A DNA stretch of 64,000 nucleotides, from NCBI GenBank assembly GCA_023213395.1, contig CM041465.1:95239741-95303740 (forward strand), in the 5' to 3' direction. Positions 35,986 through 47,754 of this stretch are shown in pieces. Positions within the stretch are counted from its first letter, which is position 1. Every line of letters begins with the position of its first letter. The notes below the pieces were generated by a model, which did no database searches, was not told the DNA's origin, and was given only the letters and a program-made list of their open reading frames with translations. The position numbers were made by a program, and so were the translations under genes. This stretch comes from Cycas panzhihuaensis. Taxonomy: Eukaryota > Cycadophyta.

Positions 35986-38536
35986 TGAAACGCTCGCTAC
36001 GGGGCGATGATCCTACGTCTATCAAAGGGATATAAAAAGGCACTATGCTAACTAAGCTAGGCCGCGAGGATCTCACCTCGTAGGACGTCCGTGCGCCAGA
36101 GCGCAGGTTCGGGACTGCAAGGTGCCTGGTTGCTTCCGTGTAGTCAGTAAAACAAGGCCTTCCTACCCTTCGGATGGCCGGGAAGGAAAGGAAACACCTT
36201 GCGCGTTATGTCTTCTCAAGGCAATGAGAAGGCAACGAAGATAGGGGCAACTAATCCAATATGCAAGTAGATGTGGTGAAAGGTGCAACGAAAGGGTGGC
36301 TTGAGTACGATACAAATAGGCTATCTATGCTATGCTATGTAAAGCAGGAAATAATGCAAAACACAAATGTTTTCCCCTTTTATCCTTTATGTTCTTTTAT
36401 CTTTTCTTATCTATTCAGACAAATGCATGAAAAAAGAAATAGCGTAAAAGGAAACACATGGGAAGTGAGGGGAATACCTGGATTCGGTGTTTGAGTGGAG
36501 GTGCGGCTTGTCTCTCTAAGTCCCGCTCCTTCTTTCTCCTTTCCCCGCGCATGCAAGGTCGATCGACAGTGGTAGAGGGGTCCACTTACCTCCCCTTGAG
36601 CATGCCAAACTAGATGAAACAAAAGGAACTGAAAAGAAGCTTGAAACTAAGAAAGAGGAGTACCGTGCGGGAGCTAACCGGCAATGGGCTCGTCTCATGT
36701 ATCACTCCGCCAACGCGATCCTGCAAACAAGTAAGAAAGGCACCTTCCTCTCGGAAGGGAGGCCGCAAGATCTACCAAGAAATATATGTATATGTATGAA
36801 CTGAAATCAACGGAAACTAAGATCTGAACTATGCATCAGAATGTAGCAAAATGAAATAAAAGCATATGGGAAACACTCACACCACCATATACCATAAAAA
36901 CATACGAACTGGAACTGAGTATAGTCTTGGGATGGCTAACTCACCCACGGGAGGTCCCCATAGAGTTTGGGAAGGAAACGCCAATTGGCAACAAGATGGA
37001 GGCGGGTTATCTTAGGCCGGTCGGGATGCCCTGACTAAATCCCCTAAACTTCCTTAGCCCGTTCCTTAGGAAAGCATGAGTGGCAAAGGGAAGAGGATAA
37101 GGGATGGAACCCTTGGGGAGAAGGACAACAATGGGGGACGGAACCCTGCCTACCTCCCTCAAATCCTCGTGTACACCTTTACACCGGCTAACTAAGGAAA
37201 GAGTGAAAGAGAGCTTAGAGAAAATAGAGGGGCTCCAAAGAAGCACTAGGAAAGTACCTCTAGTCTAAAACAACACTATGGGAGAGTTGTGGTTAACTAG
37301 GATTACATTCATTTAGAAGCAAAAGAAATAAAACCAACAGAAAAAAGAAAGAAATGAACTATTTGTAAGTAAAGACAAGAAGTTGCAAATAAAAACCAAG
37401 AGGTTGTAAGTAAGAACCAAGAAGTTACAAGCAAAAACCAAGAAGTTGCAAGTAAAAACCAAGAAGTACCTTGTATAGGGAGATTAAGCATGCACTTTGC
37501 CACTTGGAAGAACAGCAATAGATAACAAACAGAGGCTGGTTATGAGTAGTTCCTGCAAGGCTATGGCTGAAGGAAGCTCCTTGCAAGTTTGGAGCTTTGG
37601 AGTTGACCCTTGAGATAGCTTTTTGGGTGAAGAAGACCCTTGAATCCTTGAGCACCTGCAGAAAGAATAGAGCTGGCTGTGGAAAGTAGTAGGGGGCAGT
37701 AATGGACCTGCAAAATCCAGCTGATGGCAGCCCACTTCACCTTCTCCAGTTGCTGTGTATGAAGTTTTTTGTTTCTGTGTGTTTTTTCCGTGTAAAGTCT
37801 TTGAAATTCTTCTTGGGAGTTTGAAAAATGAGCAAAAAGTCCTGAAAAAATGGGAGGAAAATTCCCTTTATCCTCTGTTCACAGCAGGTGAACGTTGGGG
37901 ATGTCAAGGCATCTCTAATCGAATGAAGCCACGTGGCAGTTTTGCGAAAAAAGCAGAAACTGTCGCGTGGTTCTCTTTTTTTAAATTTCAAGCGATCGTC
38001 AAGAAACTGCATCACAGAAACTCAAGCAGACTACTGTACCACTAAGTTTACCGCGGTATCAGGTTGGAATTAAAAAAAGAGAAAAATAAATAGAAAAATT
38101 AGGTTTTGAGGAAAAAACAAAGGCTAAACATGAGTTAGAGCAGCTGAGGGAATGCCCGGGCAATGGGCAAGTACCCAAAACAATGCAAGGAGTCCTAACT
38201 AAGGCTTAAATCAGACTTAGGAAGGACTGCAACATAAGCAACATGTTGCAACAAGAGCAAATAAGACTGACAGAAACATCCCAGAGGACCGTGGGTGGCT
38301 GTGCGCCATACGGGGTGTAGCATTCGCTGAGGAATGCCCCTGCTGTGAGTCGTCATAGTCAAGGCGTCTTAGAGGCACATGCATAATGAACAAGTAGAAA
38401 AGCAATGTGTGCAGGCATATGTCAAACAACCTACTCTAAATAACCTTAATCAAACCAAGGCAAGAAAAGTAAGAGAATATACCTAAACAAACCTGCGTCG
38501 ATGCGTCTCGAGTCCATTCCTAGTAGCTGAGAAACA
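35986..38536 (-). repeat. 5' LTR of the 13.9-kb element
   Basis: Partner of 24636-27188. The ends are TG and CA; the flank is CATGC. Transcription of the element would start in this LTR and run leftwards. It carries the 21-base tandem array at 37365-37468 and, on the plus strand, GATATAAAAAGG near 36016-36027. Confidence 0.95.
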
Positions 38537-38541
38537 CATGC
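38537..38541. repeat. Target-site duplication CATGC, right
   Basis: Identical to 24631-24635, directly after the CA end of the right LTR. Confidence 0.95.
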
Positions 38542-39208
38542 TTTTAATCTAACCTAAATAAAACTACTCTTCTCGTAGTACATACACACTATCAATAGCT
38601 TTCTTTATATGCATAAGTTTAAATCATGATCAATAAGATCTACATCTTATAACCCTAATACACAAGTGTTCTCTTATGAGCCAAACTATCTATTATACCA
38701 ACTCATTCAATAAAACCCTCCTCTTTGATCACAATCACTTTATCATATGACATAGGAAATAATGACCTACTTGCCATAACATTAGCTTCAACACAGTGAT
38801 CGAGCCTACTTTATAAGCCTTATTCTCAAATATACATATAACGTCTATAAGTACACTAGTAAGACATGCATATAATATCCCAAAATAAATTAAAACACAT
38901 GGAGAACCTCCCTCGTATTTAAAATAACTACAACACTTATATTCATAACTAAAGTTTTAATGCTCAGGTACTAATATACTTTAGACTCATGACACCAACA
39001 TACTCTAGGTGCCTTACAAAATTATGGTTTATAAGCTTCCATAACATATAGAATATCTTTACTTAATAAATAGAATACCCCCATCATTGGTCATAAATAA
39101 GTATACATAAACAAATTCGGAATTAACACATTGATAGGTGGACGCAATCATAGTCTTTTAACCTAATTAGGGTCAAATTGGGCTTAAATTATAGCTCTAA
39201 TAAACCTA
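38542..39208 (-). other. Interior of the split element, right part
   Basis: About 670 bases next to the primer site, pyrimidine-rich on the plus strand, without a recognisable coding frame. Probably leader sequence of the element 21317-39563. Confidence 0.45.
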
Positions 39209-39220
39209 GCTCTAATACCA
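39209..39220 (-). other. Primer-binding site of the split element
   Basis: Minus strand TGGTATTAGAGC, one base from the LTR end, one C-to-T change from the initiator-Met site; identical to the site at 11985-11996. Confidence 0.8.
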
Positions 39221-39221
39221 C

Positions 39222-39563
39222 TATTAGATAATATATGATAGGACCAATATCATACAAGATCTTTGATATCAAATAAAAAGAAATATACATGTCCAAGAAC
39301 AAGACTATAAATTATAAAGTCATATGAATGAACAAGTAAACAACAACCTATATTTATAATACACACAAATGATATACTATATAAAAAATAATCACTTCCA
39401 AATTATATTATGATAAACTAATATATATTTATAATACACACAACATTGTGGCTATCTAATCATAATTCAAGAGCCACTTGGTCAACCAATGATCTATTAC
39501 ATAAAGAAATATATATCCTATTACAATAATCTAATATTCTCATGGGTTTAACATTACGCAATA
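39222..39563 (-). repeat. 5' LTR of the split element
   Basis: Pairs with 21317-21683; slightly shorter through small deletions. Followed by ATTTA, the partner of the left flank ATTTG. Confidence 0.8.
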
Positions 39564-39568
39564 ATTTA

Positions 39569-41894
39569 CACAGAGGAATTATTTATCCAAAGAAAATAAA
39601 AATAAAAATACATAGAAGTGCTTAATTAGTAACATTAGACCATATCATAGCATTTATTAATAAGACAACATATTAAATATATATTAAAAAAAATTTGTCA
39701 ACCAACTAAGCTACTTTTGATGGATTCACCATCCAACCTTTCATAGTCTTAAAGAGGAAAGTACCCCTGAGTTAGAGAATATGATATAAATGTAAGATTA
39801 TTAGTAATTCTCTCTTCACATAGTTCCTTTATAATCTATCCTATCAAGAAGATGTCTTAATAGTTACTACCATAGTATTTTTATTTTTATCTGATTTCAA
39901 GTCAGTTGTTGTAATATTTTCCTTAATAAAATGGTATAGGGTGCTAAACTCAACCTATGCACATCAAAAAATCAAGGAGAGCTTCAAAAAATCCAAGTTT
40001 TCTTACTTATTACTATAATCTTCAATCATTATTACATGCTTTTATTTCCTTATATATTTTCCTTGTACATCAAGATAAAACTAGAAATACCATGTCTTAT
40101 ATGGCTCACTATTAAAATAATCTTAATGGACTATCTTATTGTGTAACTTCATATCCCATACTACACATCCAATCATGAACAAGATGTGGATTCACTCAAC
40201 TCCTAAAGGAAATATGGATTCATTCCACTCTCATAAGGATTATGGATTTGTTCCACTCTTTAAGGGAAATGTGGATTTACTCCACTCTTAAGGAAATATG
40301 GATTTACTTTAGCCTTAAAAAATTTATGGATTCACTCCATTCTATCTTAAAGCTATAATTTAACACCCATAAAATAGTCCAAGTAGATTATACTAGTGGT
40401 CCATATACATTTTTATGACATAGTCCAGACATGTCCCTTCATAGGTTTGTTAGTGCTCATTAAGAGTATATGAAATAATCAATATTAAGCTATAAAAAGA
40501 TCATAAAATATAAACTAATTAAAAGGGAGATTCACTCAACCTAAGATCCTTCAACTAAGTCTAGAGCATATGGGAGACACACTTAACATCCTAACTCATT
40601 GAATTAGATTTATAAATCCTTTTTAGAGTTACAATTCTATCTATCAAATCATATGTTAGCTAATTTTACCAAATTTAGAACTATCAAAAATTATTCTACC
40701 GCTACTTTTACCTTATCTTCCTAGTAATCTATACTCTCAAAAGAATAATTAGTCTTCTTGATTCACTCTCTTACTTATTACAGAGGTATATGTAAACTTT
40801 ATTCTCTTCTTCTCTAAGATCCTTCTTATGCTTTCCTCTTCTCTAAGAATCTCTCTTATATTCGTCCTATTTTGTGTGTTCTATTTGTTCATTTCCCCCC
40901 ACTCTGGATGAGTTGTTATTTTCTAACCATTCATAGTAACTAATCTAACATGGATTCATTCATGAATTAGAGAGTTCCCACTTGATTCTTGAATATCTGC
41001 ATTATATTTCTTTGTCTACATATTTTTGTACCTATTTGAATAGTTATTCACACTTGGATTCTTATTGTGGGTTTGTGAGCAATGTCCCATTGTAATCTAC
41101 TTACTTCTATCCATGTAGGCAATCTCTTTATATTTATAAGCTTGAAGTCTAATGATCAAGTGGCCCCCACTTTCTTACTCATTTATAAATTTATGGCTAA
41201 GATTTATATAATAATGAACTTAAACTTTAGAGCTTAATAACCTTTTATTCTAGAGTTAGTTTTTAGTAATTGATCACTTGTCAAAATGTTAAATAACTTC
41301 TCTTCACTTTGGTGGGTTTAACCTTAATAAAATTTCATGCTAATAAACTAGAATTATATCTCAAAGAAAGTCAAATAAGTATTTAATAACTATCACCTAC
41401 CTTTACATTTATTTGTATCCCTCTATTCCTCCTTATTCATATTATTTGGTCCCTCATATATATTGTCCACCAAAAGTATTTTATTTAGATTTCATATTTA
41501 TTCAAACTATAACAAAATAAAGGTTACATCATGTGAAGTATTAGAGTAAAGAGTCCAACATCTTGTAATATCTCATATCGTAAGCAAACTACCTATTCTA
41601 AACATAAAATGGTACATCCTAATACCTAGTAGAATATAAAATAAACTTCTACTTCATAAGGATGAATAAGAAAATAAAATGGTACACCCTCATACTTGGT
41701 GGCATATGAAATAAGCTTCCACCTTATATAGGGTGAATAAGACTATGAAATGAAAAGTATACCAAGCTACGAGAAAAAGGAAGAAGTTATATACACACTT
41801 AGTTGAGGGATAATCTATCCATGGGGAATGGAATACCAAGTCATAAGTCACCTTAGGGTTGGATCATTACAAGACTAAAGGAGGAAACATATAA
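39569..41894. other. AT-rich stretch with a tandem repeat, no recognisable gene
   Basis: Nothing coding was recognised. It holds the tandem repeat at 40191-40352. C- and T-rich runs near 40790-40910 have the look of LTR or leader sequence but no partner copy was found. Confidence 0.4.
40191..40352. repeat. Degenerate tandem repeat, unit about 30 bases
   Basis: About six units share ATGTGGATTCACTCCACTC with a following TTAAGGAAA: TGTGGATTCACTCAACTC, TATGGATTCATTCCACTC, TATGGATTTGTTCCACTC, TGTGGATTTACTCCACTC, TATGGATTTACTTTAGCC, TATGGATTCACTCCATTC. Confidence 0.85.
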
Positions 41895-43010
41895 TAGTGT
41901 AAGAGGAAGATAATAATGGGGAATTTATTGAAGATAATTTTTTTTAGAGAAGAGGGAGAAGAAATTTAATTCACTACAATCCTATGGGTGACTATTCTGA
42001 TTAGCTATTGTTATGAATGTACAGTATTTTTCTTTTGTTCATTTCTTTTCTTTATCATTCCTCGTGTCTTCTTGGTGGTTGTATATAATTATAAAGAAGA
42101 CTTTATACTTAATAAACTCAGAATTTGCAAGATCTTCAATGACCATGCTTTACTTATTGAATATTTTGTAAGATTTTATCATATTAGTTTAAATTAGGAA
42201 GTTATTGTAAGTAGTAATTCATACTCATTTATATCTTTGTAATCAAACTACCAAAGCTCTATTCTTATATCATTGTAGTGTAATTTCTCTAGGAATACAT
42301 AATGTATCTTTGTTTATTCTTTAATATATTATAAACTTGTCAAATGGTTTGATAATAGATGGGCTATTATATTTAAGCATTGGAGATATATTATGTATTT
42401 AAGTTTACTATATTACATGTTTTATTTCATAATATCCTTGAAAACTAATGCTAAAGATCATGTGAATGTATTCTAGGAAACATCTCATTGCATCATGTTA
42501 CTTAATCTTGGCTTGCTTAGGGTATACAATTGTATTTTTTTTTTCTTTGTGTTAATGTTAGCAAAATATTTTATGAGAGGATTGCAATTACAATCATAAA
42601 TAAGTCTAATACAATATCATCACCTTTATTTTTATTTCTTTAGTTGTTCTTTATATGTGGTGGTGTTAATGAGAGATGATGTGAAGGGTTAATATTTATG
42701 ACCATAAATAAATCTATCATGGTGCCATTCTTTTTGCATCTAGACTATCATTTCACTAAAGATCTTTGCCTAAGCATTGAGCTCAAGCAAATTTAGATAT
42801 TGATCTATAATATAGTTAGATCCATGCAATAAATAAAGATAGTAGAGGTTAAACTTATTTGTTATATATTAACTTCATAAGATTCATTATAACTAATTGC
42901 TAGTATAATTTACTCAAGAGTATTATACTTTCCTTGTGCTAAGGCTTTAAATATATAGACTAATAATCCATAAGGTAACTTGGATTGAGTGTAAGGAATA
43001 ATTTAAGCAA
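41895..43010 (+). repeat. Dispersed repeat Y, copy 2
   Basis: Matches 15720-16830 block by block in the same direction, from the GAAGATAATTTTTTTTAGAG-like start through TTCTTATATCATTGTAGTG to the GGAATAATTTAAGCAACAAC end, where similarity stops abruptly. In copy 1 this is the leader between LTR and gag; here no LTR or gag of that element is attached. Confidence 0.65.
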
Positions 43011-43029
43011 CAACATGACTTATATATCC

Positions 43030-44211
43030 TTATGGGCATATAATATAGTTTTTAGTGAGAGCAGTAATTTTAGATTCTTCTTCTCAGTTTCCAAAATTTT
43101 AAGAGTTGACACTCAATTTACATTCTAAGCTTTAAAATGCCTATAAATAAGCTTAATCATCTATCTTAAGTGAGAGGCTTAGGTTCTTTCTGAGGCTTAG
43201 GCTTATCCTATTTTCAAGAAAAAAGGTTCTGGAATAGGCTTGATACCAACTTGAATTTCAAATTTCTTGTAAACAAGGCCTTATTAAGGGCATCTTAATA
43301 GAAAGAGGGGTATATATCTAGCACTTCAAGATGGAATTATGGTTTAAGAGCATCTAAGAATAAGTTGGTAAGAAGACCATTAAGATACTTATATTTGAAA
43401 TCAAAGACTAAATCTTAAAATAATTTGGCAAATTTGCAAATGTTTCTTTAAAATCTTGTTTAGTGGATAAGAGGGAATTGATCCCTAAATTAAAACATAG
43501 ATAGAGTGTAAGGGTGATTGACAAAACTATCTGAGAGTGTCATTAAAAAGCATTGTGGAAAGAGAAGGAAAAGAATGTTATTATTTTATTATCATCATGA
43601 GCATGCCAAATAAAAGGCATGAATATAAGCTTGTGGATCTTCTCTTTGAGTTCTCTCAAGGTGATGCTATGAAGGTATAATGAGGGGAATATTAGTCATT
43701 TAAATATTTATGGTAAGTGGGTTATTCATATTTTATTTGTATAAGACCTATAGATGCCTTAAGTAAGAGGAATCATACTTATGGTAGGGTATAAAGTGTT
43801 TGATGCTACTATATCACTTTCATATTAAAGAAATCTAGGAGATGGACTTTAGTGAGTGAAAATAGGTTGTGTGACACTCACATTAGGCTAAATAGGTTGA
43901 ATATATTCCATAAGAGGGTTCAAGTATTGTCTAGATTATGAGGGTACAAAAGTGGGAATAAATTAATATTGGGATTGAGAAATTTAGTAGGATGGTTAAG
44001 GACTACTATAACTATAAGGTAATGCTTGAAAATTCAATGCCCTCATGAGGTTAAGTGCCACAAAACTTTATGATAAAATAGGTTGAGATAAAACACCTAA
44101 ACCTAACTAAGAAGAAGGTCTTACTTAAAGATATAAATTATTTAGTAATGAGAGCACTATTATAAAAATTCATTACTTTTAATTTATGGGTTTGAATAGC
44201 CTGGAGTTCTA
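43030..44211 (-). pseudogene. Gypsy gag remnant, minus strand
   Basis: Minus-strand translation gives, in shifting frames, WFCQSPLHSIYVLI (the gag core pattern), then NICKFAKLF and NGLLTNLFLDALKP, FHLEVLDIYPSFY and DALNKALFTRNLKFKLVSSL. The same order of motifs is seen in gag of the 13.9-kb element (WFYRLPAHSI and LFVNALHPEVHVEVL). Many stops. The LINE 44230-47435 and the copia element 47755-53526 separate it from a primer site at 53764-53775 on the same strand; without them the distance is about 1.3 kb, a normal leader length. Confidence 0.55.
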
Positions 44212-44229
44212 AATTAACTATTTACACTT
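44212..44229. repeat. LINE target-site duplication, left
   Basis: AATTAACTATTTACACTT, 18 bases, identical to 47436-47453. Confidence 0.95.
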
Positions 44230-44244
44230 TTTTTTTTTTTTATA

Positions 44245-44845
44245 AGGTAAAATAATATTAAAGGGGTTTTAACTGGGTCCCCAAACCGTGTACAACAGGC
44301 CTAACAGCTCAAAAGAGATGACCATGATAGGCCCATGGTCTAGCCTCAATGTGGAGTCTCAAGCTCCCCTATTTGCCTCCCCCATATGTGCATCCACCCT
44401 AACCAGTCTCAGTAGCTCTTCTGGGAAATCTTCCTTCCAAACTTTAGTTCTTTTGGTTATCACAGCCCAGTTAGCACCAATCAGAATGAGTTCCCTTCCC
44501 TATAAATATGCTTTATCTGAACCCCCATTTTGGAACTCAAAACATCCTGGACATCCCTAAAGATATCAATATTGTCCCACCCAGGATCCGCTTCCCCTCT
44601 TAAACATTTTATGACATACATAGAATCACACTCTATGATCACCTTCTGCATATCCTCCCCCTCCATCAGGGTAGGCGCCCTCATCATGGCCCTAACCTCA
44701 GCTTTCTGATTTGATTGAACACCAAGGTACTCTGTGAAGGTCCATTTCATGTTTCTCGTATGATCCCTACAGAGGCCTCCCTTTTGCCTCCCACAGGTTG
44801 CCTTTAGCCGCCCCATCAAAATTGATTTTTCCCTAAGATACATCA
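44245..44845 (-). pseudogene. RNase H domain of the LINE (broken)
   Basis: Minus strand. INFDGAAKGN gives the first catalytic Asp (near 44800), followed after a frameshift by GLCRDHTRNMKWTFTEYL, NQKAEVRAMM (Glu), KVIIECDSMYVIKCL (second Asp) and QIKHIYREGNS. The last catalytic Asp is lost at a further small deletion near 44480. The domain would remove the RNA strand after first-strand copying. Confidence 0.85.
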
Positions 44846-46955
44846 GGCGGGCTCCATCTAACCTCTTTGCTCCTCTCCCTACCTCCTTTCAGGGGAGCTA
44901 AACCCCACTCCTCAATAATTCCTTCTTCCACCTTGGGGATCCTATCCTCTTTTGGCATAACCATCATTTCTGAAATACCCTTCCTTATCTCAGAAAGCAA
45001 GATTGACTTTTCATTTTCTTTTCCCTCAAAAATCCTACTATTACGTTCTTTCCAAATGTACCATGATCCAACTAGGAGGACCATCTTCTAAAGGCTAGCA
45101 AGGGTTTTGCTTTTAAAAGGGGAAGTCCAAGCTATCCACTGATCTTTTAGAGATTTTGATGAAACCCAGACTATCCTCAACCTGACCCAGATGCCATTCC
45201 AAATTCCTGAGTTGTATGAGCAGTGAATAAATAGGTGATCCAAAGTTTCTGCTTCCATCTTACACAGCACACATTGCTAGCCAACTGGAAGCCCCTTTTC
45301 GAGAGATTGTCCAACGTTAGCAGTTTGTTTTGAAGACATACCCACCAGAAAGCTGCTATCTTTGGGATAATCCCCAACTTCCAGACTCCCACCAGAAGAT
45401 CATTCCTTGCCCAGCCTTCCATGTTCATCAGCAGATTATACCCATCCTTGACAGTATAAGATCCGGAGGGTGCAAGGGGCCAAACCAAAGTATCCAACAC
45501 AGCCCGCTTCGGTATATACTGATTTTCCAGTATCCCTTTCACCCTGAGGATTTCCTCCTCAAAGCCTTGCAACTCCTCAAAGGTTCTCCAATGCCTATCC
45601 TTTCCTTGCCCAACCCAGTAGTTCTTAACAGGAGTGCGATAGCAATTCACACATTCCCTCTTCATGATGTCGATGTCAGGCAGCTCCTCTAATTTAGCAT
45701 GCCCACACCAATGGTCTTCCCAAAACCTGATTCTTTCTCCATCCCCCAGTTTCCATCGCGTACTAGCCCCCAGGAGAGGTCTCAAGAGCCTGATGGCCCT
45801 CCAGATAGGAGAGCCTTCACAACAAAGGCCCTCCTCTAACAGAGAGCTTTTGCCGCCAAAGTACTTTCTTGTGATGATTTTCCCCCAAATCGATCCTGCT
45901 TCTTTTATGAGTCTCCAACCCGTTTTTGCCAATAGAGCTTCATTAAAGAGACTCAACCTTCTGATATTTAGACCTCCTGCCCATTTAGGCTTACAAACCT
46001 TCTCCCATGAAACTAGGTGGACTCTCTTTTTCTCTTCGGCACCCGACCATAGAAATCGCTTCATGATTCCTTCCAGAATGGAGATAACCTTACTCGGCAT
46101 TTTGAAAACAGTCATATGATAAACTGGAATACTCTGCAGGGAGGCCACCACTAACTGAATCTTCCCAGCCCAACTGAGAAGGGCCCCTTTCCAACCTTGA
46201 CTTCTGTTGAATCTGCATACAACTGGATTCCACAAGTCCTGCCCCATCTTACCCACGAAAAGAGGCATACTAAGGTAAGAACTCGGAAGGGAGTTCCTGA
46301 CTACCTCTAGAACCCTACAAATTCTATTTTGCTGCCTCTCTGGGGTGTTGATAAAAAAAACTAAGCTTTTGCCCAAATTAATTTTTTGGTTTGTTGCCCT
46401 CTCATAGGCCTGCAAACCCCTTTTCAGAACCCTGGCCTCCTGCAGTGATGCCCTGCAGAGAAAAATATTGTCGTCTACAAACTGGTGGTGCACGATATTG
46501 TCCAGATTGGAGGAGGCTCTCAACCCAGTTAGCCTCCCTAACTGCTGGGCCTCCAAAATCACCCTCCCTAGCAATTCTGCCATAATAATGAATAAAAATG
46601 GAGAGAGGGGGTCGCCTTGCCTTAAACCCCTGAAGCCAGAAAAGAAAGGGGTCGGCCTCCCGTTAATCAAAACTGAGAAGGAGACCCTGGAAGTACAACA
46701 CCTCATCCAATCCCTCCATACCTCCCCAAAACCAAACGCCTTTAGACAATCCAACAGACAGTCCCAAGCCACCCGATCGTATGCCTTAGACATATCTGTA
46801 TTGATTATCATACCCGGCTCCTTGCGGTGAAGAGTCGAGTGGAGGGTTTCGTGGATGGTAATAATACCATCCATGATCTGTCTTCCTTTAACAAAACCAT
46901 CTTGGTTAGGAGAAATAACTACCGATAGGGTCTCCCGCAGACGATTGGCTGACAC
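44833..46955 (-). pseudogene. LINE reverse transcriptase and zinc-binding tail (broken)
   Basis: A 592-residue open frame (45177-46955) carries RT motifs ISPNQDGFVKGRQIMDGI, INTDMSKAYDRVAWDCLL, GLRQGDPLSPFLFIIMAELL and the active site HHQFVDDNIFLC (FVDD in place of FADD), then the thumb with GGLNIRRLSLFNEALLAK. The zinc-binding RT tail begins at YTVKDGYNLL; near 45260 the frame shifts and continues as VLCKMEAETLDHLFIHC (45088-45270) and WYIWKERNSRIFEG (44833-45084). RT would copy LINE RNA at a nicked target. Both catalytic Asp residues remain, but the frameshift and missing endonuclease make it dead. Confidence 0.93.
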
Positions 46956-47435
46956 CTTTGCCAGAATCTTATATTTTACGTTGCACTAGCTAATCGGTCT
47001 AAAATCCTCTATGACATCTGCTCCCTCCTTTTTCAAAATCAAGGCCAAGAAGGTAGCCTACCACTCTTTCAGAATAGTGCGTCTTAGAAAAAATTCATTA
47101 AGTGCCAACATAAGATCATCCTTTAATATCTCCCAGTATTCTTGGAAAAAACTGGGAGGAAATCCATCCGGCCCCGGGTCCTTATCCCTTCCCATTTTAA
47201 ATACAGCCTTCTCAACCTCCTCCAGGGATAAGGGTTTCGTCAATTTATTGTTTAGAGCCTCGTTGATCACTTTCGGGATGTATTACATGAGAGCCGCCCT
47301 CATATCAAGCTCCTGACATCCTGGTTCAGTGTATAGCTCCTTAAAGTACTCCATAGCAATTCATCCGATCTGGTCCTCCACCTCGAACACAATGCCATCC
47401 TTACTACAAATTTTGATAATCCTGTTGTGAGCCCT
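46956..47435 (-). pseudogene. N-terminal part of LINE RT, with stops
   Basis: Same frame as the RT. It reads NNKLTKPLSLEEVEKAVFKM and GRDKDPGPDGFPPSFFQEYW, the classic start of plant L1 RT, followed by LKKEGADVIEDFRPIS. Stops at about 47055 and 46989. The element breaks off at 47435 a short way upstream, in the linker after the endonuclease. Confidence 0.9.
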
Positions 47436-47453
47436 AATTAACTATTTACACTT
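47436..47453. repeat. LINE target-site duplication, right
   Basis: Identical to 44212-44229. Confidence 0.95.
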
Positions 47454-47754
47454 GATTTTACAAAACACTTAAATTTTGGAGTAATTGGGTAGAACTAGTG
47501 GATAATTAGGGGATAACTTGAGGTGGGACTTATTGAAAAGCTAGTTGTAGGATGTCTTGGATAAGAGTTTATAAATATTGATTGGGACCTATTTGGTATT
47601 ATGATAGAGGAAGCTTGTAAATAGAAATAGGTTGAAGTCCTAATTATAAGCTAAAACCAACAAGGATTAATGAGTGTAAAGATGAGTTTTATATTAAGAG
47701 AAGAGAATTAGAAGGAGAAGGATTAATAACTTGGGCTCCCAAGGTTTGTAATAT
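47454..47754 (-). other. Leader segment of the interrupted gypsy element
   Basis: Three hundred bases between the LINE and the copia element. By position it belongs to the region between primer site (53764-53775) and gag (43030-44211) of one minus-strand element. It has no domain of its own. Confidence 0.4.

Larger units (their letters stand above)
24636..38536 (-). mobile_element. 13.9-kb Tat-like Ty3/gypsy retrotransposon, full length
   Basis: Two LTRs of about 2.55 kb (24636-27188 and 35986-38536), each starting TG and ending CA, enclose gag, protease, RT, RNase H, integrase and an additional RNase H, all on the minus strand. A perfect 5-bp target duplication (CATGC) flanks it. The primer site at 35967-35984 fits tRNA-Arg, as described for Ogre/Tat elements; a purine tract adjoins the 3' LTR. 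By hand the LTRs differ at about 5% of positions over the stretches compared, mostly transitions. It is visibly more GC-rich than its surroundings. Gag and pol are broken by about ten stops and at least two frameshifts, so it cannot move on its own; only the extra RNase H frame is whole. It sits inside the element 21317-39563. Confidence 0.95.
21317..39563 (-). mobile_element. LTR retrotransposon split by the 13.9-kb Tat-like element
   Basis: LTRs at 21317-21683 and 39222-39563 pair along their length (TGTTAGAAAATATATGATAGG versus the decayed TATTAGATAATATATGATAGG; both contain CATGGGTTTAACATTA). Flanking bases are ATTTG and ATTTA, a 5-bp target duplication with one transition. On the minus strand TGGTATTAGAGC (39209-39220) is the primer site beside the right LTR, and a GGGGGG-containing purine tract lies beside the left LTR. 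Without the nested insertion the element is about 4.3 kb. No gag or pol was recognised on the minus strand, so it appears non-autonomous. It resembles the element at 8249-12315 in layout but not clearly in sequence. Confidence 0.8.
44230..47435 (-). mobile_element. 5'-truncated L1-type LINE
   Basis: A minus-strand non-LTR retrotransposon of 3.2 kb. It ends in an A run (plus-strand T run at 44230-44240) and is flanked by an identical 18-base target duplication, the hallmarks of target-primed reverse transcription. ORF1 and the endonuclease are missing; the copy starts just before RT. Content in order of transcription: RT, zinc-binding RT tail, RNase H. Plant L1 elements with a terminal RNase H are known. 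It inserted into the leader or gag of an older gypsy element. Confidence 0.95.

Noticed and set aside
40191-40352. Regularly spaced repeats considered as a CRISPR-like array
   Set aside because: Units are contiguous and degenerate without unique spacers, and the genome is that of a plant.
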